The notes below the pieces were generated by a model. The model was not told the DNA's origin. It saw nothing but the letters and a program-made list of their open reading frames with translations, and ran no database searches. Made by a program: the position numbers and the translations under genes. 55,810 nucleotides of DNA, from the NCBI GenBank assembly GCA_947632105.1, contig CANROD010000010.1:1-55810 (forward strand). The letters are read 5' to 3'. Below are positions 47,034 to 55,810 of this stretch, piece by piece. Each line of letters opens with the position of its first letter. Positions within the stretch are counted from its first letter, which is position 1. Origin of the DNA: an uncultured Oligella sp. (GTDB lineage Bacteria; Pseudomonadota; Gammaproteobacteria; Burkholderiales; Burkholderiaceae_B).

Positions 47034-49499
47034 GTGAGCAGCCGCAGACAAAATTCAGATGACGAAATCCCTATTTTATTAGTGCCCAGTGATCAAGCTT
47101 CCGCTTATGACCCAGATGTGCCTATGCGTGAGGAGATTCTGGCTTTTTTCCGAGAGCAAAACGATGGTATAGAGCTAGACGTGCTTATTGAGTATTTTGG
47201 TATTGAGCGTGAGGCCACATTAATAGGCCTTAAGCGTCGTCTGGCCGCAATGGTACGAGATGGTCAGATAGCTAGCCGTGGTAGTGTTTTACACATGGTT
47301 AAGTCTAATCCAGCGATTTTAGAGGGTAGGGTACAGGGCCATCGAGATGGTTTTGGGTTTTTTATACCGGATAATAAAGAACAGGCTGATGTCTATTTAC
47401 CGCCGATTGAGATGCGTAAGGTATTGCATGGTGATCGTGTTAGAGTAAATCCAACTGGTAATTACAAGGGTAAGTTAGAGGGCAGTATTGTTGAGGTCCT
47501 AGAACGCAGTACCACTTCCTTGGTGGGTCGAGTGTTGCATGAAGCAGGTAATTACGTTGTTGTGCCTGAAGACCAACGTATTAAGCATGATGTCTATATT
47601 CCCCAAGCAGACCTAGGTGGAGCCGTACATGGTCAGGTAGTAACGTGCGAGATTGTCCGTCAACCGAGTCGTCATGTACCACCACAGGGTAAGATTATCG
47701 AAATTCTCGGTGAGATTGATGATCCAGGTATGGAGATTGAGATTGCCGTCCGTAAGTTTGATGTGCCCCATCAGTTTTCCGAGGCGACATTGACGCAGGC
47801 GAAAAAGCTACCGTCTCGAGTGATGGCAGCCGATTTAGAGGGACGGGTTGATTTACGTGATTTACCATTTTTTACGATTGATGGTGAGGATGCGCGTGAT
47901 TTTGATGATGCCATTTATGGTGAGTTAACTGAGGTGCCTAGCGGTAAAGAGACTAAGCAGGCTTGGCGCTTATTAGTAGCGATTGCCGATGTGTCCCATT
48001 ATGTGCAGCCAGGTCAGCCGATTGATGAAGATGCGATAGAGCGTGGTACCAGTGTGTATTTCCCGCGTCGCGTTATTCCAATGTTGCCTGAGAGTCTGTC
48101 TAACGGTATTTGTTCGCTCAATCCTCATGAAGACCGTCTGGTTTTAGTTTGTGATATGTTGATACACAATACCGGTGCCTATGCGGGCACGGTGCAGGGT
48201 TATCAGTTTTATCCGGCGGTGATTTGTTCACAAGCTCGTACGACCTATACTCAGGTTTGGGATGTTATTCAGCAGCCTGACGGGCCGACTGCGCGTGACT
48301 TAGCGGTAGTTAAAGATCAAATACTGCAGCTTTATGATTTATATCAGCTTTTCGCGCAGCAGCGAACTAACCGTGGCGCTTTGGATTTTGATACGGTTGA
48401 AACGCAAATTGTTTGTAATGACATGGGCAAGATTGAAAGTATTGTGCCGTTACATAGAAATCATGCGCATCGCCTAATCGAAGAGTTTATGTTGGCTGCC
48501 AATACATGTGCAGCAGACTATTTAGAGCGTACCAATCGTCTTGGTCTGTACCGAGTGCACGAGGTGTCCACTCCTGAGAAATTAGGTCAGCTGCGAGAGT
48601 ATTTGCGTGGATTGGGTCTTAGCTTGGGTGGAGGCGATGAGCCTAGTAGCCTGGACTTTTCTAAATTACTTAATGCGGTTAAAGCGCGTGATGATTTTGA
48701 AGTGATTCAAACGATGATCATGCGTTCTATGTCACAAGCGATTTATACTCCTGAAAATTCAGGTCATTTTGGCCTAGCTTATAAGAGCTACACTCACTTT
48801 ACTTCGCCGATTAGACGCTATCCGGATTTATTAAATCATCGTGTGATCAAGGCTCAGCTCAAACGTCGTAAGTACACACCAAAGGTTGAGGGTGTTGAAC
48901 GATCCAAAGATGAGCCACTTAAAGACTATGAGCACAGTGTTTGGGAGCGTTTAGGCGTTGTATTGTCTGCTTATGAGCGACGCGCTGACGAGGCTTCCTA
49001 TGATGTACAAGCTTGGCTGAAGTGTTGGTATGTGCGTGAGCATATCGGTGAGGTCTTTAGCGGCAAGGTTAGCGGTGTTACCAGCTTTGGTTTATTTATC
49101 ACGCTCGACAACCTCTACGTCGAAGGCTTAGTGCATATCTCCGAGTTGGGTAGTGAGTATTTCCAATACAATGAGTCTATGCATGAGTTGCGCGGAGAGC
49201 GTACCGGTAAGCGTTATCGCTTAACTGATGAGGTGCATGTGCAAATTACTCGTGTCGATTTAGAGGCGCGTCGTATTGATTTTGCCTTAGTGAAAAACCC
49301 ATTAAGTTATGAGGCGGTGCAACGCGAGCTGCAACGCGGTGCTGATGAGCAACCGAATAGGCGTCACAAGAAAGCTGCTAAGCCTAAGCCTGAAGCCTTA
49401 AAGGGTACGACAGCTAAGCAACGTCGAGCGGCACAGAGGCAAGCTGTTAAGAAAAAGCTTGTCACTAAACCTAAAAAAACAGCTCATAAATCAAGGTAA
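47034..49499 (+). CDS. rnr: Ribonuclease R
   Basis: 3'-5' exoribonuclease of 821 residues that degrades structured RNA. Order: N-terminal helix-turn-helix, two cold-shock domains (VQGHRDGFGFFIPDN near residue 100), the RNB catalytic domain with the acidic cluster in DGEDARDFDDAIYG, then SHFGLAYKSYTHFTSPIRRYPD-type residues of the RNB core, an S1 domain (FSGKVSGVTSFGLFITLDNL) and a Lys/Arg-rich tail. The start is a GTG with AGGA close upstream. rlmB follows 49 bases later, as in many proteobacteria. Confidence 0.96.
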   Translation: MSSRRQNSDDEIPILLVPSDQASAYDPDVPMREEILAFFREQNDGIELDVLIEYFGIEREATLIGLKRRLAAMVRDGQIASRGSVLHMVKSNPAILEGRVQGHRDGFGFFIPDNKEQADVYLPPIEMRKVLHGDRVRVNPTGNYKGKLEGSIVEVLERSTTSLVGRVLHEAGNYVVVPEDQRIKHDVYIPQADLGGAVHGQVVTCEIVRQPSRHVPPQGKIIEILGEIDDPGMEIEIAVRKFDVPHQFSEATLTQAKKLPSRVMAADLEGRVDLRDLPFFTIDGEDARDFDDAIYGELTEVPSGKETKQAWRLLVAIADVSHYVQPGQPIDEDAIERGTSVYFPRRVIPMLPESLSNGICSLNPHEDRLVLVCDMLIHNTGAYAGTVQGYQFYPAVICSQARTTYTQVWDVIQQPDGPTARDLAVVKDQILQLYDLYQLFAQQRTNRGALDFDTVETQIVCNDMGKIESIVPLHRNHAHRLIEEFMLAANTCAADYLERTNRLGLYRVHEVSTPEKLGQLREYLRGLGLSLGGGDEPSSLDFSKLLNAVKARDDFEVIQTMIMRSMSQAIYTPENSGHFGLAYKSYTHFTSPIRRYPDLLNHRVIKAQLKRRKYTPKVEGVERSKDEPLKDYEHSVWERLGVVLSAYERRADEASYDVQAWLKCWYVREHIGEVFSGKVSGVTSFGLFITLDNLYVEGLVHISELGSEYFQYNESMHELRGERTGKRYRLTDEVHVQITRVDLEARRIDFALVKNPLSYEAVQRELQRGADEQPNRRHKKAAKPKPEALKGTTAKQRRAAQRQAVKKKLVTKPKKTAHKSR

Positions 49500-49548
49500 G
49501 ATACGCTTCTTAAGCAGATAATTTAATTTTTAACGTAATAAAAACAAT

Positions 49549-50286
49549 ATGAGTGAACAACAAATTTTAGCGGGCTTTCACGCAGTGCAAGCTCGTTTAC
49601 GTCATCATCCTGAATCAGTTAAATCGATTTATTATGATCAAAAGCGCCGTGATAAGCGCATGCAACAGTTAGTGGATCGCGCACAAGCAGCAGATCTTAA
49701 GTTGCTACCGGTTACTAATGAGCAGTTAGATGGGTTAGCTAAGGGTATGCGTCACCAAGGCGTATTAGCCTTTGCAGCTCATACGCCGCTTGCTGTGACG
49801 GTTGATGAGGTCTTAGATGTACTGGATGAGCCTGCATTATTATTGATTTTAGATGGTGTTACGGATCCCCACAATCTAGGTGCTTGTTTACGGACGGCCG
49901 ATGCCGCCGGTGTTCATGCCGTGATAGCTCCCAAGGATCGAGCCGTCGGTCTTAATGCAACTGTCAGGCGAGTAGCTTGTGGGGCGGCTGAAACGATACC
50001 CTATATTACGGTGACTAATTTAGCTCGTACGATGCGCGCACTCAAGGAACGTGATATTTGGTTGGTAGGTACTTCTGATCAAGCTGAGGGGGATTTTCAC
50101 TCAATTGAGGCTAAGCGTCCAATGGCTTGGGTTATGGGTGCAGAAGGTGAGGGTATGCGTCGTTTAACTCAAGAAACCTGCGATGAGTTAGTCAATATCC
50201 CTATGGCTGGTACTGTAGAGAGTCTTAATGTCAGCGTGGCTAGTGCTGTTTGTCTGTATGAAGCGGTGCGTCAGCGTAAGGCTTGA
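49549..50286 (+). CDS. rlmB: 23S rRNA (guanosine-2'-O)-methyltransferase RlmB
   Basis: SPOUT-class methyltransferase (245 residues) that modifies G2251 of 23S rRNA. It has an N-terminal substrate-binding domain beginning [14 protein letters not shown], then [33 protein letters not shown] and [19 protein letters not shown], the three SpoU motifs. The rnr-rlmB order is conserved in gammaproteobacteria and many betaproteobacteria. Confidence 0.95.
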   Translation: MSEQQILAGFHAVQARLRHHPESVKSIYYDQKRRDKRMQQLVDRAQAADLKLLPVTNEQLDGLAKGMRHQGVLAFAAHTPLAVTVDEVLDVLDEPALLLILDGVTDPHNLGACLRTADAAGVHAVIAPKDRAVGLNATVRRVACGAAETIPYITVTNLARTMRALKERDIWLVGTSDQAEGDFHSIEAKRPMAWVMGAEGEGMRRLTQETCDELVNIPMAGTVESLNVSVASAVCLYEAVRQRKA

Positions 50287-50346
50287 TTTAATTAGCCTAA
50301 TTAGTTTTAGTTATTTGTTTTCGAATTTTAGAACCAGAGAAAAATC

Positions 50347-51606
50347 ATGGAAGATTATGGATTAACCACGCAATTGGTTCATTTAGAACGTAGTCAGGGG
50401 ATAGAAAATGGGGCTGTGCACAAACCTATTTATACCTCAAGTCAATATACTTATGACGATGCGAATGATTTAGTCGCCGTCTTTCAGGGGCGTCCCGGTT
50501 TTTCTTATGCTCGTCAAGGGACACCGACGACGGCTGCTTTAGAAAAGACAATTAATCAAATGGAAGGTGGCGTGGGTACGTGTAGCTTTGCTACAGGTAT
50601 GGCTGCTTTGACTGCCGTTTTTTACACTCTGTTAAAAGCAGGTGACCATTTGATTTGCAGTCAGTTTATTTTTGGGAATACTAACAGTTTACTGATTAAT
50701 TTAGCTCGCTTAGGGGTTGAGGTTACACATGTCGATGGGCGTGATATAGAGCAGGTAAAGGCTGCGATTCGTCCTAATACGCGTATGGTCTTTATGGAAA
50801 CCATCGCAAATCCAGGTACACAGATTGTGGATTTAGCGGCAATCGGCGATTTATGTGAAGAGCATACGCTTTTGTATGTGCTTGATAATACCATGACTAC
50901 ACCGTTCTTACTCAAGGGTAAGGAGGTTAAGGCGGGCTTGGTTATGAACTCATTATCCAAGATGATCTGCGGTCACGCCAATGCCCTTGGTGGAGCGATT
51001 ACTAACACTGGTTTATTTGATTGGTCTGAGTATCCTAATATTTACGATGACTATAAGAGTGGTGATTCTAAAAATTGGGGTCTCCTACAGGTTCGTAAAA
51101 AGGGCTTGCGCGATATGGGCGCTACGTTAAGTGCCGATGCAGCACAACGTATTGCGATAGGCGCAGAGACCTTTGAGGTGCGAATGAATCGTGGTTGTTC
51201 TAATGCCTTGGCTTTAGCAAGGTTCTTGGAACAGCATCCAGGTGTTGTTTCGGTTAGTTATCCTGGATTAGAATCACATCCAGAGCATGAAAGGGCAAAG
51301 TCTTTATTTGGAAATAGGGGTTTTGGTAGCCTTTTAGCTTTTGAATTGCAACCAGATATTGACTGTATTGATTTCTTAAATCGTTTAAATATAGTCTTGT
51401 TGGCAACTCACTTGGGTGATACGCGTACCTTAAGTTTGCCTGTAGCGAAGACTATTTATCATGAAATGGGTCCGGTAAAGCGTAAAGAGATGGGAATTGC
51501 CGACGGTTTATTAAGGGTTTCCCTAGGAATCGAGAATGAAAGGGATTTAATTAGTGATTTTGCGCAAGCTTTGAATTATTATAGATTGCCTGAAGACTGC
51601 AAATAA
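50347..51606 (+). CDS. Cys/Met-metabolism PLP enzyme (cystathionine gamma-synthase family)
   Basis: PLP-dependent enzyme of 419 residues. It shows the family marks YARQGTPTTAALEKTINQME, FATGMAALTAVFYTLL, the PLP aspartate in YVLDNTMTTPF and the Schiff-base lysine in NSLSKMICGHANALGG. Family members include cystathionine gamma-synthase, gamma- and beta-lyases, methionine gamma-lyase and O-acetylhomoserine sulfhydrylase. This subgroup has an unusual insert around YDDYKSGDSKNWGLLQVRKK, so the reaction cannot be assigned. It is a single gene closed by a strong terminator. Confidence 0.85.
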   Translation: MEDYGLTTQLVHLERSQGIENGAVHKPIYTSSQYTYDDANDLVAVFQGRPGFSYARQGTPTTAALEKTINQMEGGVGTCSFATGMAALTAVFYTLLKAGDHLICSQFIFGNTNSLLINLARLGVEVTHVDGRDIEQVKAAIRPNTRMVFMETIANPGTQIVDLAAIGDLCEEHTLLYVLDNTMTTPFLLKGKEVKAGLVMNSLSKMICGHANALGGAITNTGLFDWSEYPNIYDDYKSGDSKNWGLLQVRKKGLRDMGATLSADAAQRIAIGAETFEVRMNRGCSNALALARFLEQHPGVVSVSYPGLESHPEHERAKSLFGNRGFGSLLAFELQPDIDCIDFLNRLNIVLLATHLGDTRTLSLPVAKTIYHEMGPVKRKEMGIADGLLRVSLGIENERDLISDFAQALNYYRLPEDCK

Positions 51607-51673
51607 CCTAAGATATAAAGATATAAGTCAAGGTGTTCGCATTTAAGTGTGGTGAGTTTCTGTAAATACCGTA

Positions 51674-51719
51674 TCTAGGGGCTTGTCGTATCAAGTTTTT
51701 CTTGACAAGCCCCTAATTT
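51674..51719 (+). terminator. Terminator after the Cys/Met PLP enzyme gene
   Basis: TAGGGGCTTGTC (51676-51687) and GACAAGCCCCTA (51704-51715) form a perfect 12-base stem with a 16-base loop, followed by a short T-rich tail. Confidence 0.75.
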
Positions 51720-51756
51720 CTAGAGAATATAGTGCTAGTCGCGGCAGGCATACGTA

Positions 51757-51762
51757 TATAAT
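51757..51762 (+). promoter_or_regulatory. -10 element upstream of the HU gene
   Basis: Perfect TATAAT inside an alternating AT stretch, 66 bases before the HU start; the -35 region is weak. Confidence 0.4.
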
Positions 51763-51828
51763 ACATATTTATATAGCTGTCGCAATTTTCACTATTTCAA
51801 AATATTAATTAAATAAGGGGTTACCTGA

Positions 51829-52107
51829 ATGAATAAGACAGAGTTAATCGAAGCAATCGCTAACGAAGCTGAAATATCTAAAGCTGCTGCTGGCCGCGCA
51901 TTAGACGCAATGATCAATCAAGTAAAAGTTAGTTTACAAGCTGGTGACCCAGTGACGTTGATCGGTTTTGGTACTTTTGATACTTCTGTTCGTGCAGCGC
52001 GTACTGGTCGTAATCCACAAACTGGTAAAGAGATCGATATTCCTGAAGCAGTCGTTCCTAAGTTCCGTCCAGGTAAAGCACTTAAAGATGCTGTTAATAC
52101 TAAGTAA
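51829..52107 (+). CDS. hupB: DNA-binding protein HU
   Basis: Histone-like protein of 92 residues. It starts [20 protein letters not shown] and has the dimer core [20 protein letters not shown] with the DNA-binding arm [20 protein letters not shown] and the C-terminal GKALKDAVN. It has its own promoter region and a strong terminator, as expected for a highly expressed single gene. The symbol (hupB rather than hupA) is by convention for betaproteobacteria. Confidence 0.94.
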   Translation: MNKTELIEAIANEAEISKAAAGRALDAMINQVKVSLQAGDPVTLIGFGTFDTSVRAARTGRNPQTGKEIDIPEAVVPKFRPGKALKDAVNTK

Positions 52108-52122
52108 TTCTTAGTTATTGAT

Positions 52123-52152
52123 AAAAAGCTCGGTTTTATACCGAGCTTTTTT
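52123..52152 (+). terminator. Terminator after the HU gene
   Basis: AAAAAGCTCGGT (52123-52134) pairs with ACCGAGCTTTTTT (52140-52152) across a short loop, followed by more Ts. A textbook rho-independent terminator. Confidence 0.92.
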
Positions 52153-52263
52153 ATTTGGTTGTGATTTTTTGTAGTCAAGTTGAGAGTTTTATTTTAGTTT
52201 ATGGTCTTTTTGTGGTTTTTTTGTCGCACAAACAACAGATTACTGTTTAACTTTAAAAAGTGC

Positions 52264-52292
52264 TTGCCATAAGTATTATATGCACCTATAAT
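52264..52292 (+). promoter_or_regulatory. Promoter of the tRNA-Val gene
   Basis: TTGCCA (52264-52269), a 17-base spacer and TATAAT (52287-52292). The predicted start near 52299 lies about 30 bases before the tRNA. This is the best-formed sigma-70 promoter in the window. Confidence 0.75.
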
Positions 52293-52329
52293 TATATCTT
52301 TAGTTCAGCACACACAGAGACACATAGAT

Positions 52330-52405
52330 GGGTGCTTAGCTCAGTTGGTAGAGCGGCGCCCTTACAAGGCGTAGGTCACAGGTTCGACCCCTGTAGCACC
52401 CACCA
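52330..52405 (+). tRNA. tRNA-Val (anticodon TAC)
   Basis: A complete cloverleaf of 76 bases with encoded CCA. The acceptor arms are GGGTGCT (52330-52336) and AGCACCC (52395-52401), followed by A and CCA. The D-arm has GCTCAGTTGGTAGAGC, the anticodon loop is CTTACAA with anticodon TAC (reads GTA), and the T-arm has CAGGTTCGACCCCTG. Confidence 0.97.
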
Positions 52406-52432
52406 TTAATTCCATCTAGTGCACTAAAAATT

Positions 52433-52466
52433 GCAGCATCTGATTTTCAGATAGCTGCTTTTTTTA
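52433..52466 (+). terminator. Terminator after tRNA-Val
   Basis: GCAGC-a-TCTGA pairs with TCAGA-ta-GCTGC (right arm ends 52458), followed by seven or more Ts. Confidence 0.85.
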
Positions 52467-52557
52467 TGCCTAAAATTAGAGTGCTACGGCTCGTAAGTTA
52501 TTTTCTTTAGTCTCTTCCTAGTTTTTACCACAGTTTTCTCTTGCTGCGCTTACGGCG

Positions 52558-52563
52558 TATAAT
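52558..52563 (+). promoter_or_regulatory. -10 element of the two-component operon
   Basis: Perfect TATAAT 29 bases before the response-regulator start codon; no clear -35 hexamer, which would suit an activator-dependent promoter. Confidence 0.4.
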
Positions 52564-52591
52564 TAAACTTATCTAAATCTTGAGGTAAGTT

Positions 52592-53266
52592 ATGCGATTG
52601 TTGCTAGTCGAAGATGATGTTTTTTTAGGAAGTTCTTTGAGTGAGTTGTTAACTCGTGAGGGTTATGTGGTTGATTGGGCTCAATGTGGCAAAGAGGCTT
52701 TGGAGTTAGCGTATCAAAAGCGTCATCCTTTGATGATTCTTGACTTAAATTTACCTGATATAAGTGGTTTAGAGGTTTTACGTCAAATTCGTCAAGATAA
52801 GTTTGAGATGTTTGTCATGAGTCTTACAGCGCGAGATAGTTTGATTGATAGGGTGGAGGGCTTGGACGCGGGGGCGGATGATTATTTGACTAAGCCCTTT
52901 GAGTTGCAGGAGTTGACGGCCCGCTTACGAGCTTTTAGGCGGCGTGTAGAGGGGCAGGTCAGTGACGTACTTAGTGTGGGTGATTTGAGTATTGATTTAG
53001 CTAATCGGGAAGTTCTTTTTAAGGGTGCCCACCTTAGTTTATCGGTGCGAGAGTATGCTTTGTTAGAACGTCTAATGGTTCGTGTGGGTCATGTTGTGAC
53101 CAAGCAACAAATGGTGCAAGCTTTATCAGCTTCTGAGGATGAGGTTAGTGGTAATGCCGTTGAGGTTTATGTCTATCGATTACGGAAGCGTTTAGAGGGG
53201 ATTAATGTGGAAATTCATACTATTCGCGGTTTTGGATATTTATTAGATGCTACCGATGATAGCTAA
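52592..53266 (+). CDS. OmpR/PhoB-family response regulator (QseB/TctD-like)
   Basis: Response regulator of 224 residues. The receiver domain has the acidic pair D8-D9, the phosphoacceptor D51 in MILDLNLP and the lysine in LTKPFEL. The C-terminal winged-helix domain has LSVREYALLERLMVRVGHVV and YVYRLRKRL...IHTIRGFGYLL. It is followed after two bases by its histidine kinase gene. The closest well-known groups are QseB, PmrA and TctD; the signal is unknown and the adjacent genes do not suggest targets. Confidence 0.92.
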   Translation: MRLLLVEDDVFLGSSLSELLTREGYVVDWAQCGKEALELAYQKRHPLMILDLNLPDISGLEVLRQIRQDKFEMFVMSLTARDSLIDRVEGLDAGADDYLTKPFELQELTARLRAFRRRVEGQVSDVLSVGDLSIDLANREVLFKGAHLSLSVREYALLERLMVRVGHVVTKQQMVQALSASEDEVSGNAVEVYVYRLRKRLEGINVEIHTIRGFGYLLDATDDS

Positions 53267-53268
53267 CA

Positions 53269-54381
53269 ATGTCTAGTTCCTCTAAGCGCAATCTATTTAA
53301 AAGTGAAAGTTTATTCGGGCAGCTGATAAAGTTTCTTGTTGTCAGTCTAGTCCTAATGATTTTTGTCGACTGGCTTTTAACGTGGAGTCTGGTCAGAACC
53401 GTTTCAAGTGGTTCTATTAGCGATAATAGTTTATTTTTGCTGGTTGTTGTCAGTCAGGCGTGTCTATTTTTGATTGGTGCCATTGCTGTGACTTACTTTT
53501 TGCGTAAAACCTTGTATACGATTGAGCAGATGGGTCAACAGTTATCAGAGCGTAGTCATGATGACTTGTCACCTATTGAGGTGGGAAATTTGCCCACTGA
53601 GTTAAAGCCCTTGGTTGAGCGAACTAATTTATTGTTAGCTGATTTGCAAGAGGCTATGCAGGCACAAAGCAGATTTGTTTATCATGCTTCGCATCAGTTT
53701 CGTACGCCTCTGACCGCTTTGCGTATGGAGTCTGAGCTTATGCTAGGGCAGAATTATAGTGATGATGTGCGACAGCGTGCAGATCGTATTCATCAAATTT
53801 CAGATCGTTTGATACATTTGGGGGAGCAGTTGCTCGTTTTGGCCAAGGCAGATTCGGGCCATCGCATTAAAGATGGTTTTATTCGTATTGATTTGGCTGA
53901 ATGGGCTATGGAGGTAGGCTCCAAGTGGGTGCCTAAGATGCGTCGTGCAGGCATAGAGTTGCAGTTTGTTGAGCCAACTAGGGTTTATCAAAGCTCAACT
54001 GCTATAGGTCGTCAGTTGGCCGCTAATGGGCTTCTGGTCCAAGCTGATCCTATGTTGCTTGAAGAGTTGTTGGCCAATCTATTGGATAATATTCTTAAGT
54101 ATGCTGAAGGTGCTAAGCTTGTGACGGTTGCAGTAGGTATTGAGCCGCCAAGTCTCATAGTGGAAGATGATGGCTGCGGTATTGAAACTAAGGATAAGCA
54201 AATACCATTTGAGATGTTTTTTAGGGGTAATAGTAACGACACAACAGGGGCAGGCCTAGGTCTTGCTATTGTTAAGGAGATTGCTAGAGCGCATGAAGCG
54301 GAGCTGAGTTTACTGACGAGACCAGAGATTAAGGGGACTCGTTTTACTATTGTTTTTTCTAAAACCAAGTTTGGTTTTTAA
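53269..54381 (+). CDS. Sensor histidine kinase
   Basis: Membrane histidine kinase of 370 residues with two membrane helices (about residues 16-38 and 55-78), so the periplasmic loop between them is only ~16 residues. That is much shorter than in TctE or QseC and hints that the stimulus is sensed within the membrane. After a HAMP-like linker come the H-box FVYHASHQFRTPLTALRME (phosphoacceptor H142), the N-box ANLLDNILKYAEG, and VEDDGCGIE with GAGLGLAIVKEIA. It partners the preceding response regulator. Confidence 0.9.
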   Translation: MSSSSKRNLFKSESLFGQLIKFLVVSLVLMIFVDWLLTWSLVRTVSSGSISDNSLFLLVVVSQACLFLIGAIAVTYFLRKTLYTIEQMGQQLSERSHDDLSPIEVGNLPTELKPLVERTNLLLADLQEAMQAQSRFVYHASHQFRTPLTALRMESELMLGQNYSDDVRQRADRIHQISDRLIHLGEQLLVLAKADSGHRIKDGFIRIDLAEWAMEVGSKWVPKMRRAGIELQFVEPTRVYQSSTAIGRQLAANGLLVQADPMLLEELLANLLDNILKYAEGAKLVTVAVGIEPPSLIVEDDGCGIETKDKQIPFEMFFRGNSNDTTGAGLGLAIVKEIARAHEAELSLLTRPEIKGTRFTIVFSKTKFGF

Positions 54382-54412
54382 TGAGTGGATTATCAAAGAT
54401 AATCCACTCATT
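54380..54412 (+). terminator. Terminator of the two-component operon
   Basis: AATGAGTGGATTATC (54380-54394) and GATAATCCACTCATT (54398-54412) form a perfect 15-base stem with a three-base loop, beginning within the kinase stop codon. Only two more Ts follow, but the stem is very stable. Confidence 0.75.
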
Positions 54413-54419
54413 TCTAGTG

Positions 54420-55250
54420 GTTTTTCAGCAGAACAGGTTCGTAAGTTCTGCCTCGGTATGGTAACACCTAGTGCTTTCTTAGGTCGTTTATGATTATAGG
54501 TCCATAACGGCTCAGTAATATCTTGCTGTGTTTCTTCTAGGTGATAAAAAATGCGGTGTCAATTAGTCATAACCTACTGGGTTATGTCACTCTATATGGT
54601 ATTTTATTGTGAATTGCTTGGTTGGGCATGAATTAAAGTAATCTGCCGCTTTCTAGTCCAGGCTAATAGTGAGTGACTAATGTATTCAGAACCATTGTCT
54701 CAACGTAGGTATGCTGATTCTCTTCACTGTTTAATAATTTTTCTCAAGTGCGCGTACCACCTGTTCAGCAGGTAATGAGAAGTTAACTTCTGTCCCCCTA
54801 AGTCTTTATGGCTTAATTCATTTAGTACGTTAAATAGTCTAAATGAGTGTCTGTTCGTTAATCGTCATGCATAGAATCCATTGAGCACGTTTGGTTGATG
54901 GCGCTCGCCGTCCCGAGTTGCTCTGATCATTCCCGTACGAACCTCTTCTTGAGTATTAATGTGTAAGTTTAGCTCCAATTCACGATAAATTCGATATACA
55001 CGTTTGTGCTTTCATTTAAAGCCTTTTATGTTACGTAAGCGTAAGAAAATATAAATAAAAACTCTAATTACGTTATGACGTTATCAATTATATCAACCAG
55101 CTAGCTATTGCCTCTCGAGCAATTTTTACCTTCAAATATCCTTTGATATACATTTTCTTAAGTTGCTGATTTTCAAATTTAAGCTCTTTTGAGTGAGCCT
55201 TCATGGAGGTATCCATTTCGCCTAATTGTAGGGATGTTACCATCCCGTCC
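54420..55250 (-). mobile_element. Decayed IS3-family insertion sequence
   Basis: Minus-strand translation in shifting frames recovers IS3-group transposase pieces in the right order. OrfA end: KELKFENQQLKKMY near 55144-55190. OrfB: a piece near 54980 resembling KKRLVREK, then RHSFRLFNVLNEL, YLR-DNGSEYI at about 54682-54705 (the second catalytic Asp region) and LWTYNHKRPKKALG at about 54465-54510. Stop codons and frameshifts break the frame throughout, the N-terminal part of OrfB is missing and so is the third catalytic segment (ERYNRT). No terminal inverted repeats or target duplication could be defined. It is an inactive relic. Confidence 0.8.
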
Positions 55251-55319
55251 GTTTTATGAAGATATAAGGTTTAGATGAGCGGACAACTGATGTGACATGG
55301 TGTAATCAGAATTGGATAG

Positions 55320-55810
55320 GTTGTTTGAAAAAATGACATTATATCTGTTGTTTTTTTGAGTTATAAATAATTGTTGTTATTAATTATTTCTATATGTAAA
55401 CATAGTCATCTATTAATTTTAAGTATAAAAATATTTATTTAAGCTTAAATATAATATAATTTTTTGATATATATTGGTTTTTATTTTAAATTTAAATAAA
55501 TTAAATTAATAGTCATAACCATCCTTTAGAGTTAGCTTATATAGTGGTGTTAACTGATTTTAATCAATCTTTATTTTTAAGTAAAATATTATTTACACTT
55601 AATGTATTTATTTTTTACTAATATTTTTCAATTAAATTTAATCATTGTATTTATATATATATTAGAGTTTTATTTTTGATCTGATAGTATCATTTGGATA
55701 CAATTGAAAGTAATTAGTCGTACTTTTGTATCAACTAAGGTCGTGCTTGATTCATGGTTTAGCCTCTATGGGCTATTTATGACATTCTTTTTTTAGGGAG
55801 CTTTATTTCC
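55320..55810. other. Very AT-rich gene-free stretch
   Basis: No coding sequence or RNA gene is seen. Much of 55340-55680 is composed almost entirely of A and T with short homopolymer and alternating runs, clearly more AT-rich than the coding parts of the window. The last bases (TTTTTTTAGGGAGC at 55789 onward) could include a ribosome site for a gene beyond the window. It may be xenogenic DNA or an island edge. Confidence 0.5.

Noticed and set aside
55340-55680. CRISPR array or replication origin in the AT-rich end
   Set aside because: No regularly spaced repeats, no DnaA-box cluster and no cas or dnaA genes are visible; it is simply AT-rich sequence.

Overview
The window is a chromosomal segment of a betaproteobacterium. 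The complex I proteins, the isc operon preceded by a phosphatase-like gene, glutathione-dependent formaldehyde oxidation and rpsP-rimM-trmD all look like Burkholderiales/Alcaligenaceae. The fairly low G+C, AT-biased codon use and complete nitrous oxide reductase cluster suggest a host-associated, denitrifying Alcaligenaceae relative such as Oligella. That genus is an inference from gene content and composition, not from a database match.

Layout. 1-10053: end of nuoF, then nuoG-H-I-J-K-L-M-N in tight operon order, closed by a strong terminator. 10054-11650: intergenic debris, yjdM (PhnA-like) and a TRIC/UPF0126 membrane protein on the minus strand, the latter behind a tandem glycine riboswitch. 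11650-21110: a regulatory region with an FNR-type box, then nosR-Z-D-F-Y-L and an apbE/nosX-type gene, giving one unit for N2O respiration with electron transfer, copper-site assembly and flavinylation. 21137-23103: fghA and frmA (formaldehyde detoxification, minus strand). 23333-30897: an enlarged DUF2818-like membrane protein, a small lipoprotein, alaS, a TusA-like protein, an SLC13 transporter, rpsP, rimM and trmD. 30967-38333: an LLM-class oxidoreductase, an apparently catalytically dead low-molecular-weight tyrosine phosphatase homologue, and iscR-S-U-A-hscB-hscA-fdx behind IscR-type boxes.

38370-51606 holds an M23 peptidase, a dienelactone hydrolase family protein, a minus-strand group (DUF455 ferritin-like protein, DadA-like oxidase, TM2 protein, DUF1851 protein), an SbmA/YddA-type ABC transporter, a WrbA-type quinone reductase, a TauE/SafE permease, RNase R, RlmB and a Cys/Met PLP enzyme. 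51829-54381: HU, tRNA-Val(TAC) and a two-component system. 54382-55810 has no intact gene: it holds a badly decayed IS3-family element on the minus strand, then a very AT-rich stretch.

Most of the window is ordinary core genome. The items most worth a second look are the Cys-to-Ser phosphatase homologue next to iscR, the glycine riboswitch in front of a TRIC channel, the DUF2818 protein that is both enlarged and separated from nuo, the DUF455/DadA/TM2/DUF1851 group, and several operator-like repeats (nos, frmA, phosphatase and isc promoters). I found no convincing wholly new multi-gene system and no CRISPR array.
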